From positions 1-64,000 of the forward strand of contig JAFZLK010000047.1 in the NCBI GenBank assembly GCA_017551515.1: 64,000 nucleotides of DNA, written 5' to 3'. This DNA comes from Bacteroidales bacterium (GTDB lineage: Bacteria; Bacteroidota; Bacteroidia; Bacteroidales; ML635J-15). The notes under the pieces are model-generated. The model was not told where the DNA came from. It saw nothing but the letters and a program-made list of their open reading frames with translations, and did no database searches. Made by a program: the position numbers and the translations under genes. Shown here piece after piece: positions 51,764-61,894 of the stretch; position 1 is the stretch's first letter; each line of letters begins with the position of its first letter.

Positions 51764-53008
51764 ATGGCAACAAATTTAATGAAAACTGTATTTATTATGG
51801 CTGTTTTAGCCTTGTGTGTAATGTGCTATTCGTGCGGACCTGATGTTTCTGTTTCGGGAAGTGTTGACGGTCATGATTATGTAGATTTGGGACTTCCTAG
51901 TGGTATTTTATGGGCGACATGCAATGTAGGTGCTAGCACTCCCGAGGGTAGCGGTAGCCAGTATGCTTGGGGAGAAACCGAACCAAAGGAATCCTATAAA
52001 TGGGAGAATTATCGTTATAAGGAAGGAGAAGTATATAGAGATTTTACATTGATATATGTAAGATTGATAAAGTATTGCAATAACTCAAGCTACGGCAACA
52101 ACGGCTACACGGACAATCTCACAACTTTGGAAGCCGACGACGATGCTGCCACCGCTAACTGGGGCAGTGGCTGGCGTATGCCGACTAAAGCCGAATTCGA
52201 GGAACTGATGAACAAGTGTAGCTGGAAATGGTCAGATTATGGCTACAAGGTAATCGGACCTAATGGAAACTCTATCTTCCTACCAGCTGAGGGATACCGT
52301 TACGACAGTGACCTTGGTCGTAAAGCAGACTATGCTCCATACTGGTCGTCGTCGCTCGATTCTGAATTTCCTAGCTCGGCGATGATGTTCGGCATCGGTA
52401 AGGGCGGCTATTTTCACAAGGGCTATTACATGAACTACCTTGACCGTAGTTGTGGGTTAGCTGTACGTCCAGTATGTTCTGGCAAAAGCAGTGGCGGAAC
52501 AAGTTCTGTGCAAGCGAAAGAACAGAAACCAAGAAAGAGTGAAAAAGAATTGAAACAGGAAGCAGAAGATTTTGTTTTGGAATGCTATAAGAAAAGCTAT
52601 GAATATTATAAAGGGTCAGAAATTAATTATTCTGCCGACTTGGAGCGAGCACGTAAAAATTGGAAAAATATAAGTGCTGACGATTGTGATAGGGCTGAAG
52701 ATATTTTTTATGATAGGGAATACGATGATGGATGTGGGTCTTGGTGCGACCAAACTAATCGAAAGTACAATGTTGAAGATGTTACTTTAGTAAATGACAA
52801 TACCATTAAAGTTTGTGTTAGGTATTCTTATAGCGTGTATAGTGCTTACGATGACCAAGAATTTATTGCCAATGTAAAGCATAAAGATGAGTTTACTATT
52901 ATAAAGGAGAATGGTGATTGGGTTATAGATGATTTGGTCAGGGATGGTGTTTCTTCAAAGGATGCCTATAGACGGAATGATAAAAAATTTGGCAGAGACA
53001 AATGCTAA
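51764..53008 (+). CDS. Lipoprotein with FISUMP-like domain and C-terminal extension
   Basis: 414 residues; the signal ends in the lipobox MCYSC, and ATG 51779 is an alternative start. Residues 35-240 form a FISUMP/C-type-lectin-like domain: HDYVDLGLPSGILWATCNVGA, YAWGETEPKESYKW, WGSGWRMPTKAEFEEL, PYWSSSLDSE and GLAVRPVC. After a Ser/Lys linker, residues 265-414 form a separate region (ATAEFVL-like QEAEDFVLECYKKSYEYY; VKHKDEFTIIKENGDWVIDDLVRDG) resembling NTF2-like lipoprotein tails. The LPSG domain recurs at 54385. Surface role likely; ligand unknown. Confidence 0.85.
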   Translation: MATNLMKTVFIMAVLALCVMCYSCGPDVSVSGSVDGHDYVDLGLPSGILWATCNVGASTPEGSGSQYAWGETEPKESYKWENYRYKEGEVYRDFTLIYVRLIKYCNNSSYGNNGYTDNLTTLEADDDAATANWGSGWRMPTKAEFEELMNKCSWKWSDYGYKVIGPNGNSIFLPAEGYRYDSDLGRKADYAPYWSSSLDSEFPSSAMMFGIGKGGYFHKGYYMNYLDRSCGLAVRPVCSGKSSGGTSSVQAKEQKPRKSEKELKQEAEDFVLECYKKSYEYYKGSEINYSADLERARKNWKNISADDCDRAEDIFYDREYDDGCGSWCDQTNRKYNVEDVTLVNDNTIKVCVRYSYSVYSAYDDQEFIANVKHKDEFTIIKENGDWVIDDLVRDGVSSKDAYRRNDKKFGRDKC

Positions 53009-53038
53009 TACAATAACTGTTATAAATAGATGATTGCA

Positions 53039-53069
53039 GCAGTCGGCAATAGTCGGCTGCTTTTTTTTT
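53039..53069 (+). terminator. Terminator after the lipoprotein gene
   Basis: GCAGTCGGC-AATA-GTCGGCTGC (9 bp with two G-U pairs) plus T run. Sister hairpins are at 54285 and 55398, and a half copy (GTCGGCTGC plus T run) at 53277-53294. Confidence 0.88.
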
Positions 53070-53155
53070 GATATAATTGCGAGATTTAAGTTAATGTATA
53101 TTGGTATAATGTATTTGTAATGAATGTGTTATGTTTGTTCTGTTGTGAGTAATAT

Positions 53156-53264
53156 AGTGCGATAAGTGTCTTGTAAAACATAGTTATCGCACTAATAAAA
53201 TAATCTTGTCGTGTCGGATTTGTACTCCGACACGCTTGAATATCAGCATTTGTAATGCGTAAAT
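53156..53264. repeat. Hairpins and direct repeat before the MNT-HEPN pair
   Basis: AGTGCGATAA/TTATCGCACT (53156-53193) and CGTGTCGGA/TCCGACACG (53210-53234) are perfect stems. The text from 53205 to 53264, including the 29-base block starting TTGAATATCAGCATTTGTA at 53236, recurs at 54115-54203 on the other side of the MNT-HEPN pair. Confidence 0.8.
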
Positions 53265-53358
53265 ATTTACGGTAATGGTCGGCTGCTTTTTTTGTAATTG
53301 ACGTATCTTCGCTTGAAAAGAAGTACCATGAGTGTGTTCCTTTATTGAAAAAAATGTG

Positions 53359-53366
53359 TATTTTTG
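53359..53366 (+). promoter_or_regulatory. -7 box of the MNT-HEPN operon
   Basis: TATTTTTG, 9 bases before ATG 53376. Confidence 0.55.
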
Positions 53367-53375
53367 CATAAATTT

Positions 53376-53729
53376 ATGGATTGTATGGACAGGTTGAAAA
53401 TGATAGATGGTATTCGCGACTTGGGATTAAGCGTGTTGCCGGCAGGTGCAAAACTTGTCCTTTTCGGCTCGCAAGCTCGTAACGATGCTCGCTCCGATTC
53501 TGACTGGGACTTGTTGATTTTGATTGATGGACAAAAGGTTTCAAAAGCTGATTTTGAGAATTATGCATATCCTTTTATTGAATGGGGATGGGATGTAAAC
53601 GCCGAGATTAATCCTTTAATTTACACATATTCCGACTGGAAAAAACGTTCAATTACACCATTTTACAAGAATATAGCCGAGGAGGGCGTTGTGTTATGCA
53701 GCAGAACGAACAGGAAAGAGCTGATTTAG
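53376..53729 (+). CDS. Minimal nucleotidyltransferase (MNT) antitoxin-like protein
   Basis: 117 residues from ATG 53376; ATG 53385 is also possible. The nucleotidyltransferase core is LVLFGSQARNDARSDSDWDLLILI, with the GSxAR and SDxD residues intact. In MNT-HEPN modules this protein neutralises the HEPN RNase, in studied cases by AMPylating it. Its last 34 bases overlap the HEPN gene. Confidence 0.9.
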   Translation: MDCMDRLKMIDGIRDLGLSVLPAGAKLVLFGSQARNDARSDSDWDLLILIDGQKVSKADFENYAYPFIEWGWDVNAEINPLIYTYSDWKKRSITPFYKNIAEEGVVLCSRTNRKELI

Positions 53730-54088
53730 TAAAGTACCGTATCGAAAAGGCAGCAACTGTTTTTAATGAGGCAAAAGATTGTGCGGAATTAAAACATTGG
53801 TCTTTGGCTGCAAATAGGTTGTATTATTCTGTGTTTCATGCAATATCAGCATTGTTGTTGAAAGAAGGCATTTCTGTCAAGACTCATAGTGGTATAACTA
53901 CAGTATTTGGACAAAAGTTTGTAAAGGAAGGTGTTTTTTCAAAAGAAGATTCGGTTCTGATTATGCACCTGAAAGAAATGCGGAATACTGGCGATTATGA
54001 TGATTTTATGGATTGGGAAAAAGAAGATGTCCTTCCGTATTTTGAGGAGGTGGAAAGATTTCTTTCAAAGGTAAACGACATAATTTGA
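53696..54088 (+). CDS. HEPN-domain toxin-like protein
   Basis: 130 residues, all helical. Motifs are LAANRLYYSVFHAISALLLKEGI, KTHSGITTVFGQKFV and LKEMRNTGDYDDF; the RNxGDY element stands where the family's conserved arginine lies. The HEPN fold includes RNases of toxin-antitoxin systems, but the canonical RxxxxH is not obvious, so activity is uncertain. It overlaps the MNT gene by 34 bases. Confidence 0.88.
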   Translation: MQQNEQERADLVKYRIEKAATVFNEAKDCAELKHWSLAANRLYYSVFHAISALLLKEGISVKTHSGITTVFGQKFVKEGVFSKEDSVLIMHLKEMRNTGDYDDFMDWEKEDVLPYFEEVERFLSKVNDII

Positions 54089-54114
54089 TTTGCGCATAGC
54101 TTTCCATATTTATA

Positions 54115-54203
54115 TCTTATCGTGTCGGGTTTACAGCCTTCTGGCAGTGAGATAAAGTTTGTGCTCCGAAGCGGTTGAATATCAGCATTTGTAGTGCGTA
54201 AAT
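54115..54203. repeat. Direct repeat after the MNT-HEPN pair
   Basis: Second copy of the 53205-53264 repeat, with an insertion in the stem; the 29-base end block (54175-54203) differs by one base. Confidence 0.8.
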
Positions 54204-54235
54204 AAAAGAAAATACAGACAATTTATGTTGCAATT

Positions 54236-54280
54236 CCACCATTCAGATCCTGAAACAAGTTCAGGATGACGGAATGGTGG
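54236..54280. repeat. Dispersed palindromic repeat
   Basis: Outer stem CCACCATTC/GAATGGTGG and inner stem ATCCTGAA/TTCAGGAT. On the reverse strand it contains CATCCTGAACTTGTTTCAGG, a repeat type widespread in bacterial genomes. Confidence 0.85.
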
Positions 54281-54284
54281 GATT

Positions 54285-54316
54285 ACAGCAGTCGGCAAAA
54301 GACAGCTGCTGTTTTT
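54285..54316 (+). terminator. Terminator after the MNT-HEPN region
   Basis: ACAGCAG (54285-54291) and CTGCTGT (54306-54312) with T run. Confidence 0.8.
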
Positions 54317-54353
54317 GTAATTATGATTGTTTTTCCAATGTCATTATTGTTAT

Positions 54354-54361
54354 TATCTTTG
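54354..54361 (+). promoter_or_regulatory. -7 box of the InlB-repeat lipoprotein gene
   Basis: TATCTTTG, 23 bases before ATG 54385. Confidence 0.6.
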
Positions 54362-54384
54362 CGAAAAATTGGAAATTTATTCTT

Positions 54385-55374
54385 ATGGACAAAAGAAGTT
54401 TGGTTTTAAAAGTTGCTCTTTTCCTAATATTAACATTGGCAGTTGGCGGTTGCGACTTGTTTGATATAAAGACATATACTGTTACATTTGAGCCTAATGG
54501 CGGAACAGGAACAATGCCTTCGCAGACATTTGTTGATGGTGTGAAAAAATCCTTGTCGCCAAATGAATTTACCCGTGAAAACTACAATTTTTCGGGTTGG
54601 AATACAATGTCGGACAATACAGGCACATCATACGCCGACTGCGAGGAAATATCATTGACCGCCGACGTGACTCTGTATGCGCAGTGGACATACGCAAGTT
54701 CATCTAGCGGTTCGGGTGGTCAATCTGGAGGTTCTGGCGGTTCTTCGGGCGGTAGCAACCCTAATCCAGAACCACCGACAAGTCATGAATGGGTTGACCT
54801 TGGATTGCCAAGTGGTACGCTATGGGCTACATGCAATGTGGGTGCAACCAGACCAGAGGATTATGGAAAATACTTCGCTTGGGGTGAAACTTCGCAAAAA
54901 AGCAGTTACAGATGGTCCACATATCAGCTCAGTCATAGTTGCGATGTCAATCTGCTAAAATATTGTCCAAGCTCCGAATTTGGTTATAATGATTACGAGG
55001 ATGAACTCGTCACTTTGGAGGCTGTGGATGATGCTGCTACAGTTTGCTGGGGAAGCGAATGGAGAACTCCTACCAAACGCGAAATATGGGAACTTATAGA
55101 AAATTGTACATTTTCATGGACATTCAGCAATGGAGTTAAAGGCGGACTTTTCACAGGGCCCAATGGCAGAACAATATTTTTGCCTGGAGCAGGAGAATTT
55201 TCGGATGAAACTTGTGGCGCATATAGTCCGTTTAATGGCTATTATTGGTCGAACCATCTGTATGAATCGTGGCCGCCTGATGCTTATTATTTGAAAATAG
55301 ATAGCGACGGACCTGTTAGGGAAAACGCACACCGTTACTATGGAATGTCCATTCGTCCTGTTCGCGCACAATGA
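54385..55374 (+). CDS. Lipoprotein with InlB B-repeat and FISUMP-like domain
   Basis: ATG 54385 (MDKRSLVLKVALF) gives 329 residues with lipobox VGGC. Residues 28-105 form a Listeria-Bacteroides (InlB B) repeat: YTVTFEPNGGTGTMPSQTF to VTLYAQWT. A Ser/Gly linker (SSGSGGQSGGSGGSSGGS) leads to the same LPSG domain as in 51764: HEWVDLGLPSGTLWATCNVGAT, YFAWGETSQKSSYRW, WGSEWRTPTKREIWEL, YYWSNH and GMSIRPVRA. A surface adhesin-like arrangement. Confidence 0.9.
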   Translation: MDKRSLVLKVALFLILTLAVGGCDLFDIKTYTVTFEPNGGTGTMPSQTFVDGVKKSLSPNEFTRENYNFSGWNTMSDNTGTSYADCEEISLTADVTLYAQWTYASSSSGSGGQSGGSGGSSGGSNPNPEPPTSHEWVDLGLPSGTLWATCNVGATRPEDYGKYFAWGETSQKSSYRWSTYQLSHSCDVNLLKYCPSSEFGYNDYEDELVTLEAVDDAATVCWGSEWRTPTKREIWELIENCTFSWTFSNGVKGGLFTGPNGRTIFLPGAGEFSDETCGAYSPFNGYYWSNHLYESWPPDAYYLKIDSDGPVRENAHRYYGMSIRPVRAQ

Positions 55375-55397
55375 TTTTGGACATTAATGATTAACGG

Positions 55398-55424
55398 CAG
55401 TCGGCGAAAGTCGGCTGTTTTTTT
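55398..55424 (+). terminator. Terminator of the InlB-repeat lipoprotein gene
   Basis: CAGTCGGC-GAAA-GTCGGCTG plus T run. Confidence 0.85.
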
Positions 55425-55465
55425 CCTAAAAAGATTTATCTTAGTTTTATAAAGCAAAAAATATT

Positions 55466-57208
55466 ATGAAATCAAACGAATTGGTTGCCTCCAATGTTAT
55501 TCGCTACAAAGCTCATTATCTGGTAGAATCGGAATGGATTGACGAAAATTCTGTCAGCAACGACTATGACTACGACAGCAAAGAAGGTGTTATTGTCTTG
55601 AAAGATGGCGTTATGGAGATTGGGAATGGTGCTTTTACGGAAAGTTTTGACATAGTTTCCGTTGAAATTCCAAATATGATTACAACAATCGGAATGGGTG
55701 CGTTTGCGTATTCGTTGATATCGTCCGTGGTTATTCCTAATTCGGTGACGGAAATCTGCGAAGGAGCATTTAACGGTTGCGATGAATTGAAGTCAATATA
55801 TATTCCCGCATCGGTGGAACGAATTGGTATAGAAGCATTCCTGAATTGCTCAAAGTTGAATTCTATTGAAGTGGACAAATCGAATCTCGTTTACGACTCG
55901 CGCGAAAATTGCAATGCAATAATCGAGACCAAAACAAACAAGCTCCTTTTCGGTTGTAAAAACGCTTTCATTCCAAATTCCATCACTGAAATTGAAGACG
56001 GTGCATTCTATTATTGCGAAGGCTTGAAGTCTATCGTTATACCTGACTCAGTCAGAAGGATAGGGGAATGTGCATTTTATGCTTGTTATGGACTGAAATC
56101 TATTGTTATACCGTCATCGGTAACAAGAATTGGCGATGGCGCTTTTTATGAATGTTGCATGCTGGATTCGATTGAGGTTGATCCGAATAATGTTGTTTAC
56201 GACTCGCGCCAAAACTGCAACGCTATAATCGCAACAAGGACGAATGAACTGATTGCAGGCTGTGTCAATTCGTTTATACCTGATGGCATTACGAAGGTTG
56301 CTGTAGGCGCTTTCGGTGGTTGCGATAGACTTACGACAATTGAAATTCCAAAATCGGTTGAGAGGATAGGTGAAAATGCTTTTTGCTCTTGCTATAGCCT
56401 TACGGATGTGAAAATCTTAGGCGATTTGACAGAAATTGCCGATGGCGCATTTACCAAATGCGGCGAGTTGAGAAATTCGAATTTCCCCGAATCGTTGAGG
56501 AGAATAGGAGTTTCTGCATTTTATGATTGCAATAACTTGCTGTACTTGAGCATATCGCGATATGTGGAAGAAATTGGCGAGGATGCATTTATGGGTTGTG
56601 GCAGTCTGAAATCCATTGTAGTTGACGACCGTAATCCATACTACGACTCTCGCGAAAACTGCAATGCGCTAATTGAAACGCAGACCAACATTCTTCTGGC
56701 AGGTAGCGAAAATACTGTAATTCCAGATTCTGTGGTGGAAATTGCCAGCGGTGCCTTTATGAAATGCTGTGGATTGAAAACGATAACTATTCCCGATTCG
56801 GTTACTAAAATCGGTGAAATGGCATTTTATAATTGCGAAGGACTCACATCGCTAGTAATTCCATATTCTGTAACCAAAATCGGACAGGATGCCTTTAACG
56901 ATTGCTATGGACTGACTTCGTTGTCACTTTCCAACTCGCTGACAGAAATCAGCGACAATTTGTTCTGGCAGTGCAAAGGACTTAAATCTGTGGTTATTCC
57001 AGATTCCGTGAAGAGGATAGGCAAGACGGCATTCTGGTGTTGTACAGGGCTTGAAACTGTAATTATTCCATATTCCGTGACCGAAATTGGCGAAGATGCT
57101 TTTGCTGAGTGTGATGCTCTCAGCGCGATTGTAATCCCAAGAGGAATGACATATTTGTTCAAGGAAATGCTGGACGAAAAATTGTGGGATAAACTGGTGG
57201 AGATGTAG
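55466..57208 (+). CDS. BspA-like leucine-rich repeat protein without a visible signal peptide
   Basis: 580 residues built of about twenty BspA/LRR_5 repeats of some 23 residues, with the consensus SVVIPNSVTEICEGAFNGCDELK. Three longer inserts of the form YDSRENCNAIIETKTNKLL break the solenoid at regular intervals. BspA proteins are normally secreted; this one starts MKSNELVASNVIRYKAHYLVES with no hydrophobic segment, so it may be cytoplasmic or use another route. It converges on the DUF3990 operon with a 7-base gap. Confidence 0.92.
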   Translation: MKSNELVASNVIRYKAHYLVESEWIDENSVSNDYDYDSKEGVIVLKDGVMEIGNGAFTESFDIVSVEIPNMITTIGMGAFAYSLISSVVIPNSVTEICEGAFNGCDELKSIYIPASVERIGIEAFLNCSKLNSIEVDKSNLVYDSRENCNAIIETKTNKLLFGCKNAFIPNSITEIEDGAFYYCEGLKSIVIPDSVRRIGECAFYACYGLKSIVIPSSVTRIGDGAFYECCMLDSIEVDPNNVVYDSRQNCNAIIATRTNELIAGCVNSFIPDGITKVAVGAFGGCDRLTTIEIPKSVERIGENAFCSCYSLTDVKILGDLTEIADGAFTKCGELRNSNFPESLRRIGVSAFYDCNNLLYLSISRYVEEIGEDAFMGCGSLKSIVVDDRNPYYDSRENCNALIETQTNILLAGSENTVIPDSVVEIASGAFMKCCGLKTITIPDSVTKIGEMAFYNCEGLTSLVIPYSVTKIGQDAFNDCYGLTSLSLSNSLTEISDNLFWQCKGLKSVVIPDSVKRIGKTAFWCCTGLETVIIPYSVTEIGEDAFAECDALSAIVIPRGMTYLFKEMLDEKLWDKLVEM

Positions 57209-57215
57209 CACGGTG

Positions 57216-57443
57216 TTACAGTTCAGCATTGGTTGCTGACAAATCTTCATATAGAGCTACTGGACCGAGTTGCCATAGTTTTGTCTTTTCCGATTCTAAT
57301 CTGCGATATGTGTCCGATGCGTATATTTCGTTTATCGCATCAGATATTTCAATGTGCTTTTCTTCCGACATTATTTCAGCAACGCGACTGATTTTTGATG
57401 GAAGAAAGAGATATAAATTTTCCTGTGTTACATTCAAGTTCAT
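57216..57443 (-). CDS. Small conserved protein, third gene of the DUF3791-DUF3990 chain
   Basis: 75 residues, family not named. Visible pattern: ISRVAEIMSEEKHIEISDAINEIYASDTYRRLESEKTKLWQLGPVALYEDL, all helical. Its ATG overlaps the TGA of the DUF3990 gene (ATGA). Its place in the chain suggests an antitoxin or partner. Confidence 0.8.
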   Translation of the reverse strand: MNLNVTQENLYLFLPSKISRVAEIMSEEKHIEISDAINEIYASDTYRRLESEKTKLWQLGPVALYEDLSATNAEL

Positions 57444-57925
57444 AGTGTAATCTCCGTTGCTTTGGCAAAAGTTAATGATTGTAGCGCCGTATCAGTATGG
57501 AAAAGATATTGGTCAACTAACTTGTATGTTTTCAGTTCTTTAATTAGTTCTAGTTTGTCAAGTACACCGCCTTCGTATAGGGCAAAAGCCGCGTAAACCT
57601 TGTCGTTGGCAACTGGACCATAAACAATATCATAATTGTGCTTAAAACCTTTTACGGTTCGATTTCGCATTACAAAGTCAACCCATTCTTCTGTCGGTTC
57701 ATTGAATATTAGAGAATTAAACCTTTTTAATGCAGATTCATCAAACTCATATACATTGACATAACCTATGGTTGCTTTGTGTTCATCCATTTTTCTTTTT
57801 ACCCAGTCTTCTGCTTGTTCGTATGATGTAGTCGCATAAAATCCTTTTCCGTAATCAAGCGTATGTGTGACTTCTCGAATTTCAGGATTACATATTTTCA
57901 CTATGCTTCCGTGATACACCTTCAT
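57440..57925 (-). CDS. DUF3990 protein, ADP-ribosyltransferase-like
   Basis: 161 residues. The start MKVYHGSIVKICNPEI, then DYGKGFYATTSYEQAEDWVKRK and the later VDFVMRNR and DIVYGPVANDKVYAAFALY fit DUF3990, whose fold is likened to ADP-ribosyltransferases (H and Y of the NAD pocket: YHGS and GFYAT). It overlaps both neighbours by ATGA. A toxin role is inferred from fold and context. Confidence 0.82.
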   Translation of the reverse strand: MKVYHGSIVKICNPEIREVTHTLDYGKGFYATTSYEQAEDWVKRKMDEHKATIGYVNVYEFDESALKRFNSLIFNEPTEEWVDFVMRNRTVKGFKHNYDIVYGPVANDKVYAAFALYEGGVLDKLELIKELKTYKLVDQYLFHTDTALQSLTFAKATEITL

Positions 57926-58146
57926 TTTATTGCTTCCTTTCTAATATTTATAAATTCGTCAATGTCTTCAATTAACCACTGCCGGCTTTGCGTGTGTAGA
58001 GGTTCGAATTGTTCTTCAAGATATTTTAGAACGCCATACTTATTAAAAGTATTTGCGACTTCATATCCTGACATTTTTTTTGCATCCTTGTATTGTTCAA
58101 TACAAAAGGAAAGGAAGTAGGCAATATCTAATTTCCTATTATTCAT
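57922..58146 (-). CDS. DUF3791 protein
   Basis: 74 residues from ATG 58146 (MNNRKLDIAYFLSFCIEQYKDAKK). MSGYEVANTFNKYGVLKYLEEQFEPLHTQSRQWLIEDIDEFI fits DUF3791, a small helical family regularly encoded beside DUF3990. First gene of the chain; TGA overlaps the DUF3990 ATG. Possible antitoxin. Confidence 0.85.
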   Translation of the reverse strand: MNNRKLDIAYFLSFCIEQYKDAKKMSGYEVANTFNKYGVLKYLEEQFEPLHTQSRQWLIEDIDEFINIRKEAIK

Positions 58147-58154
58147 AGTCGTGG

Positions 58155-58162
58155 CAAATATA
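58155..58162 (-). promoter_or_regulatory. -7 box of the DUF3791-DUF3990 chain
   Basis: TATATTTG on the minus strand, 8 bases before ATG 58146, again nearly leaderless. Confidence 0.6.
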
Positions 58163-58236
58163 CTGTAATTTTTGCATCGAGCATATACGGTTAACAAATA
58201 TTTTTCTTCCCAATTTCCGAATTCCGAAAATTGTCT

Positions 58237-58244
58237 TAATTTTG
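58237..58244 (+). promoter_or_regulatory. -7 box of the arginine deiminase gene
   Basis: TAATTTTG, leaving a leader of about 85-90 bases, longer than usual here. Confidence 0.55.
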
Positions 58245-58336
58245 CGGTCCGGTAGGATGATTGCATTTTGTGGTCATTCTGTCTGACGATGAGTGCGGAA
58301 AACTATTGGCGTTCATCGTGTTCTAAAAATAATTTT

Positions 58337-59581
58337 ATGGATAACAAAATAAGACTCTATTCAGAAATAGGCAAACTGAATGCTGTCCTTCTGCATCGTC
58401 CGGGAATCGAAATCGAACGAATGACTCCCGAAAATGCTCACGAGGCGTTGTACAGCGATATTCTTAACAAACGCATTGTAGATAACGAATACGCAAATTT
58501 CGAGGGCGTACTTTCTAAGTGGACAAAAACCTATCAGGTTGTTGATTTGCTCGCAGAAGTCATTAAGGATAAGGTAGTTAAGAAAAGCCTTGTTGAGACT
58601 TCTTGTCGTATGGATGGCTGTGAATTTCTCTGCGATGAACTTTTGTCGCACGACGAAAAGACTTTGGCTCGCGAACTTGTTGAAGGCTTTGAATATAGGA
58701 GAGGAGTTGACCCTGCAAAATACGAGGAAGAACGCTTCATTCTCAAGCCGTTGTACAATTTGTTTTTCACTCGCGATGCTGCATCATCGGTTTACGACTT
58801 GCTGCTGATGAACTCCATGTCGTTCAAGGTTCGCCAGCGTGAAAACATAATCTACCGTGCAATTTTCGAGAATTATTTCGGATGCGAGTCGATAAATGCT
58901 GCAGAATGGGAGGCTTCCGCTCGTACAGAAGGTGGTGATGTGCTTATTGCTCGCGATGATACATTGTTTATTGGTAATGGCATCAGAACCAATAAGAAAG
59001 GAATAGAGTTTCTTGCACAATACTTTGGATCGCGTAAGCCCAAATTCAACATTCTTGTTCAGGAATTGCCCGAAACTCCAGAGTCGTTCATACACTTGGA
59101 CATGGTGTTTACTTTCCTCGATCGTGACCGTTGCATGATGTACGAACCGCTTATCCGCAAAAATGCAAAGTATTCGCACTTGCAGACTACTCATATTGAA
59201 ATAGATAACGGAAAAATTACATATCATCAGAAGTCTAATTTCCTGCAAGGAGCAAAAGATTTGGGCTTCGATCTTAATCCTGTAGTTTGCGGTGGCGATG
59301 ATCCATGGATTCAACAGCGCGAACAGTGGCATAGTGGAGCAAACTTCTTCGCATTGGGCGAAGGCAAGATTATTGGTTACGAGCGCAACTGGAAGACCAT
59401 TGAAGCCTTGGATAAGGCTGGTTTTTCGGTGCTTAAGGCAGCCGATGTCTGCAAAGGGTTGGTTGATATGCACGACTATGAAAAGTTTGTCGTAACCTTC
59501 TCTGGTATCGAGCTTCCGCGTGGTGGTGGTGGTGCAAGGTGCATGACCATGCCGATAAATAGGGAAAAGGTGGATTGGTAA
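58337..59581 (+). CDS. arcA: Arginine deiminase
   Basis: ATG 58337 (MDNKIRLYSEIGKLNAVLLHRPGIE) gives 414 residues. The family motifs are all there: LYSDILNKRIVDNEYANF, NLFFTRDAASS (FTRD), EGGDVLIARDDTLFIGNGIRTN, HLDMVFTFLDRDRCMMYEPL, and the catalytic-Cys end GGGGARCMTMPINRE. It converts arginine to citrulline and ammonia, for ATP production or acid tolerance. No arcB, arcC or antiporter gene lies beside it. Confidence 0.95.
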   Translation: MDNKIRLYSEIGKLNAVLLHRPGIEIERMTPENAHEALYSDILNKRIVDNEYANFEGVLSKWTKTYQVVDLLAEVIKDKVVKKSLVETSCRMDGCEFLCDELLSHDEKTLARELVEGFEYRRGVDPAKYEEERFILKPLYNLFFTRDAASSVYDLLLMNSMSFKVRQRENIIYRAIFENYFGCESINAAEWEASARTEGGDVLIARDDTLFIGNGIRTNKKGIEFLAQYFGSRKPKFNILVQELPETPESFIHLDMVFTFLDRDRCMMYEPLIRKNAKYSHLQTTHIEIDNGKITYHQKSNFLQGAKDLGFDLNPVVCGGDDPWIQQREQWHSGANFFALGEGKIIGYERNWKTIEALDKAGFSVLKAADVCKGLVDMHDYEKFVVTFSGIELPRGGGGARCMTMPINREKVDW

Positions 59582-59589
59582 AACGTCTC

Positions 59590-59677
59590 GCAGGCTGGCG
59601 TGATGTTTTTGCTTTCCCTGGCGTTAATGCCTTTAACGGCCTTAAGGCATGCCAAGGGAAGCAAAAAAACAGCCTGC
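59590..59677. repeat. Long imperfect inverted repeat after arcA
   Basis: GCAGGCTG (59590-59597) pairs with CAGCCTGC (59670-59677), and between them TTTTTGCTTTCCC/GGGAAGCAAAAA and AATGCCTT/AAGGCAT continue the stem, around an ACGGCC loop. Total 88 bp. Terminator of arcA or a small palindromic insertion. Confidence 0.8.
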
Positions 59678-59785
59678 AATTCTTCTATCAAACCACAGAA
59701 ACTTTTCCTTTTTTCTTTCAACTTTTCCCGTCCAAAACGGTTAATAACTATCTTTAAAAACTTCGTTTTTCCGTTGGAAAATTGT

Positions 59786-59793
59786 TACCTTTG
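59786..59793 (+). promoter_or_regulatory. -7 box of gyrB
   Basis: TACCTTTG, 29 bases before ATG 59823. Confidence 0.6.
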
Positions 59794-59813
59794 CACACGT
59801 TTTTAGAAAATAA

Positions 59814-61808
<1,995 letters not shown>

Positions 61809-61860
61809 AATTGTGTTATATAACAACTAAAAAAGCGATTGTAATTGATTTAAAAGAATA

Positions 61861-61868
61861 TAAATTTG
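61861..61868 (+). promoter_or_regulatory. -7 box of korAB
   Basis: TAAATTTG, 26 bases before ATG 61895. Confidence 0.55.
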
Positions 61869-61894
61869 CGATTTTAAAATTTAATAAAACAGAA

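Noticed and set aside
51764-55374. Diversity-generating retroelement acting on the lectin-like domains
   Set aside because: No reverse transcriptase, no template/variable repeat pair and no accessory gene was seen.
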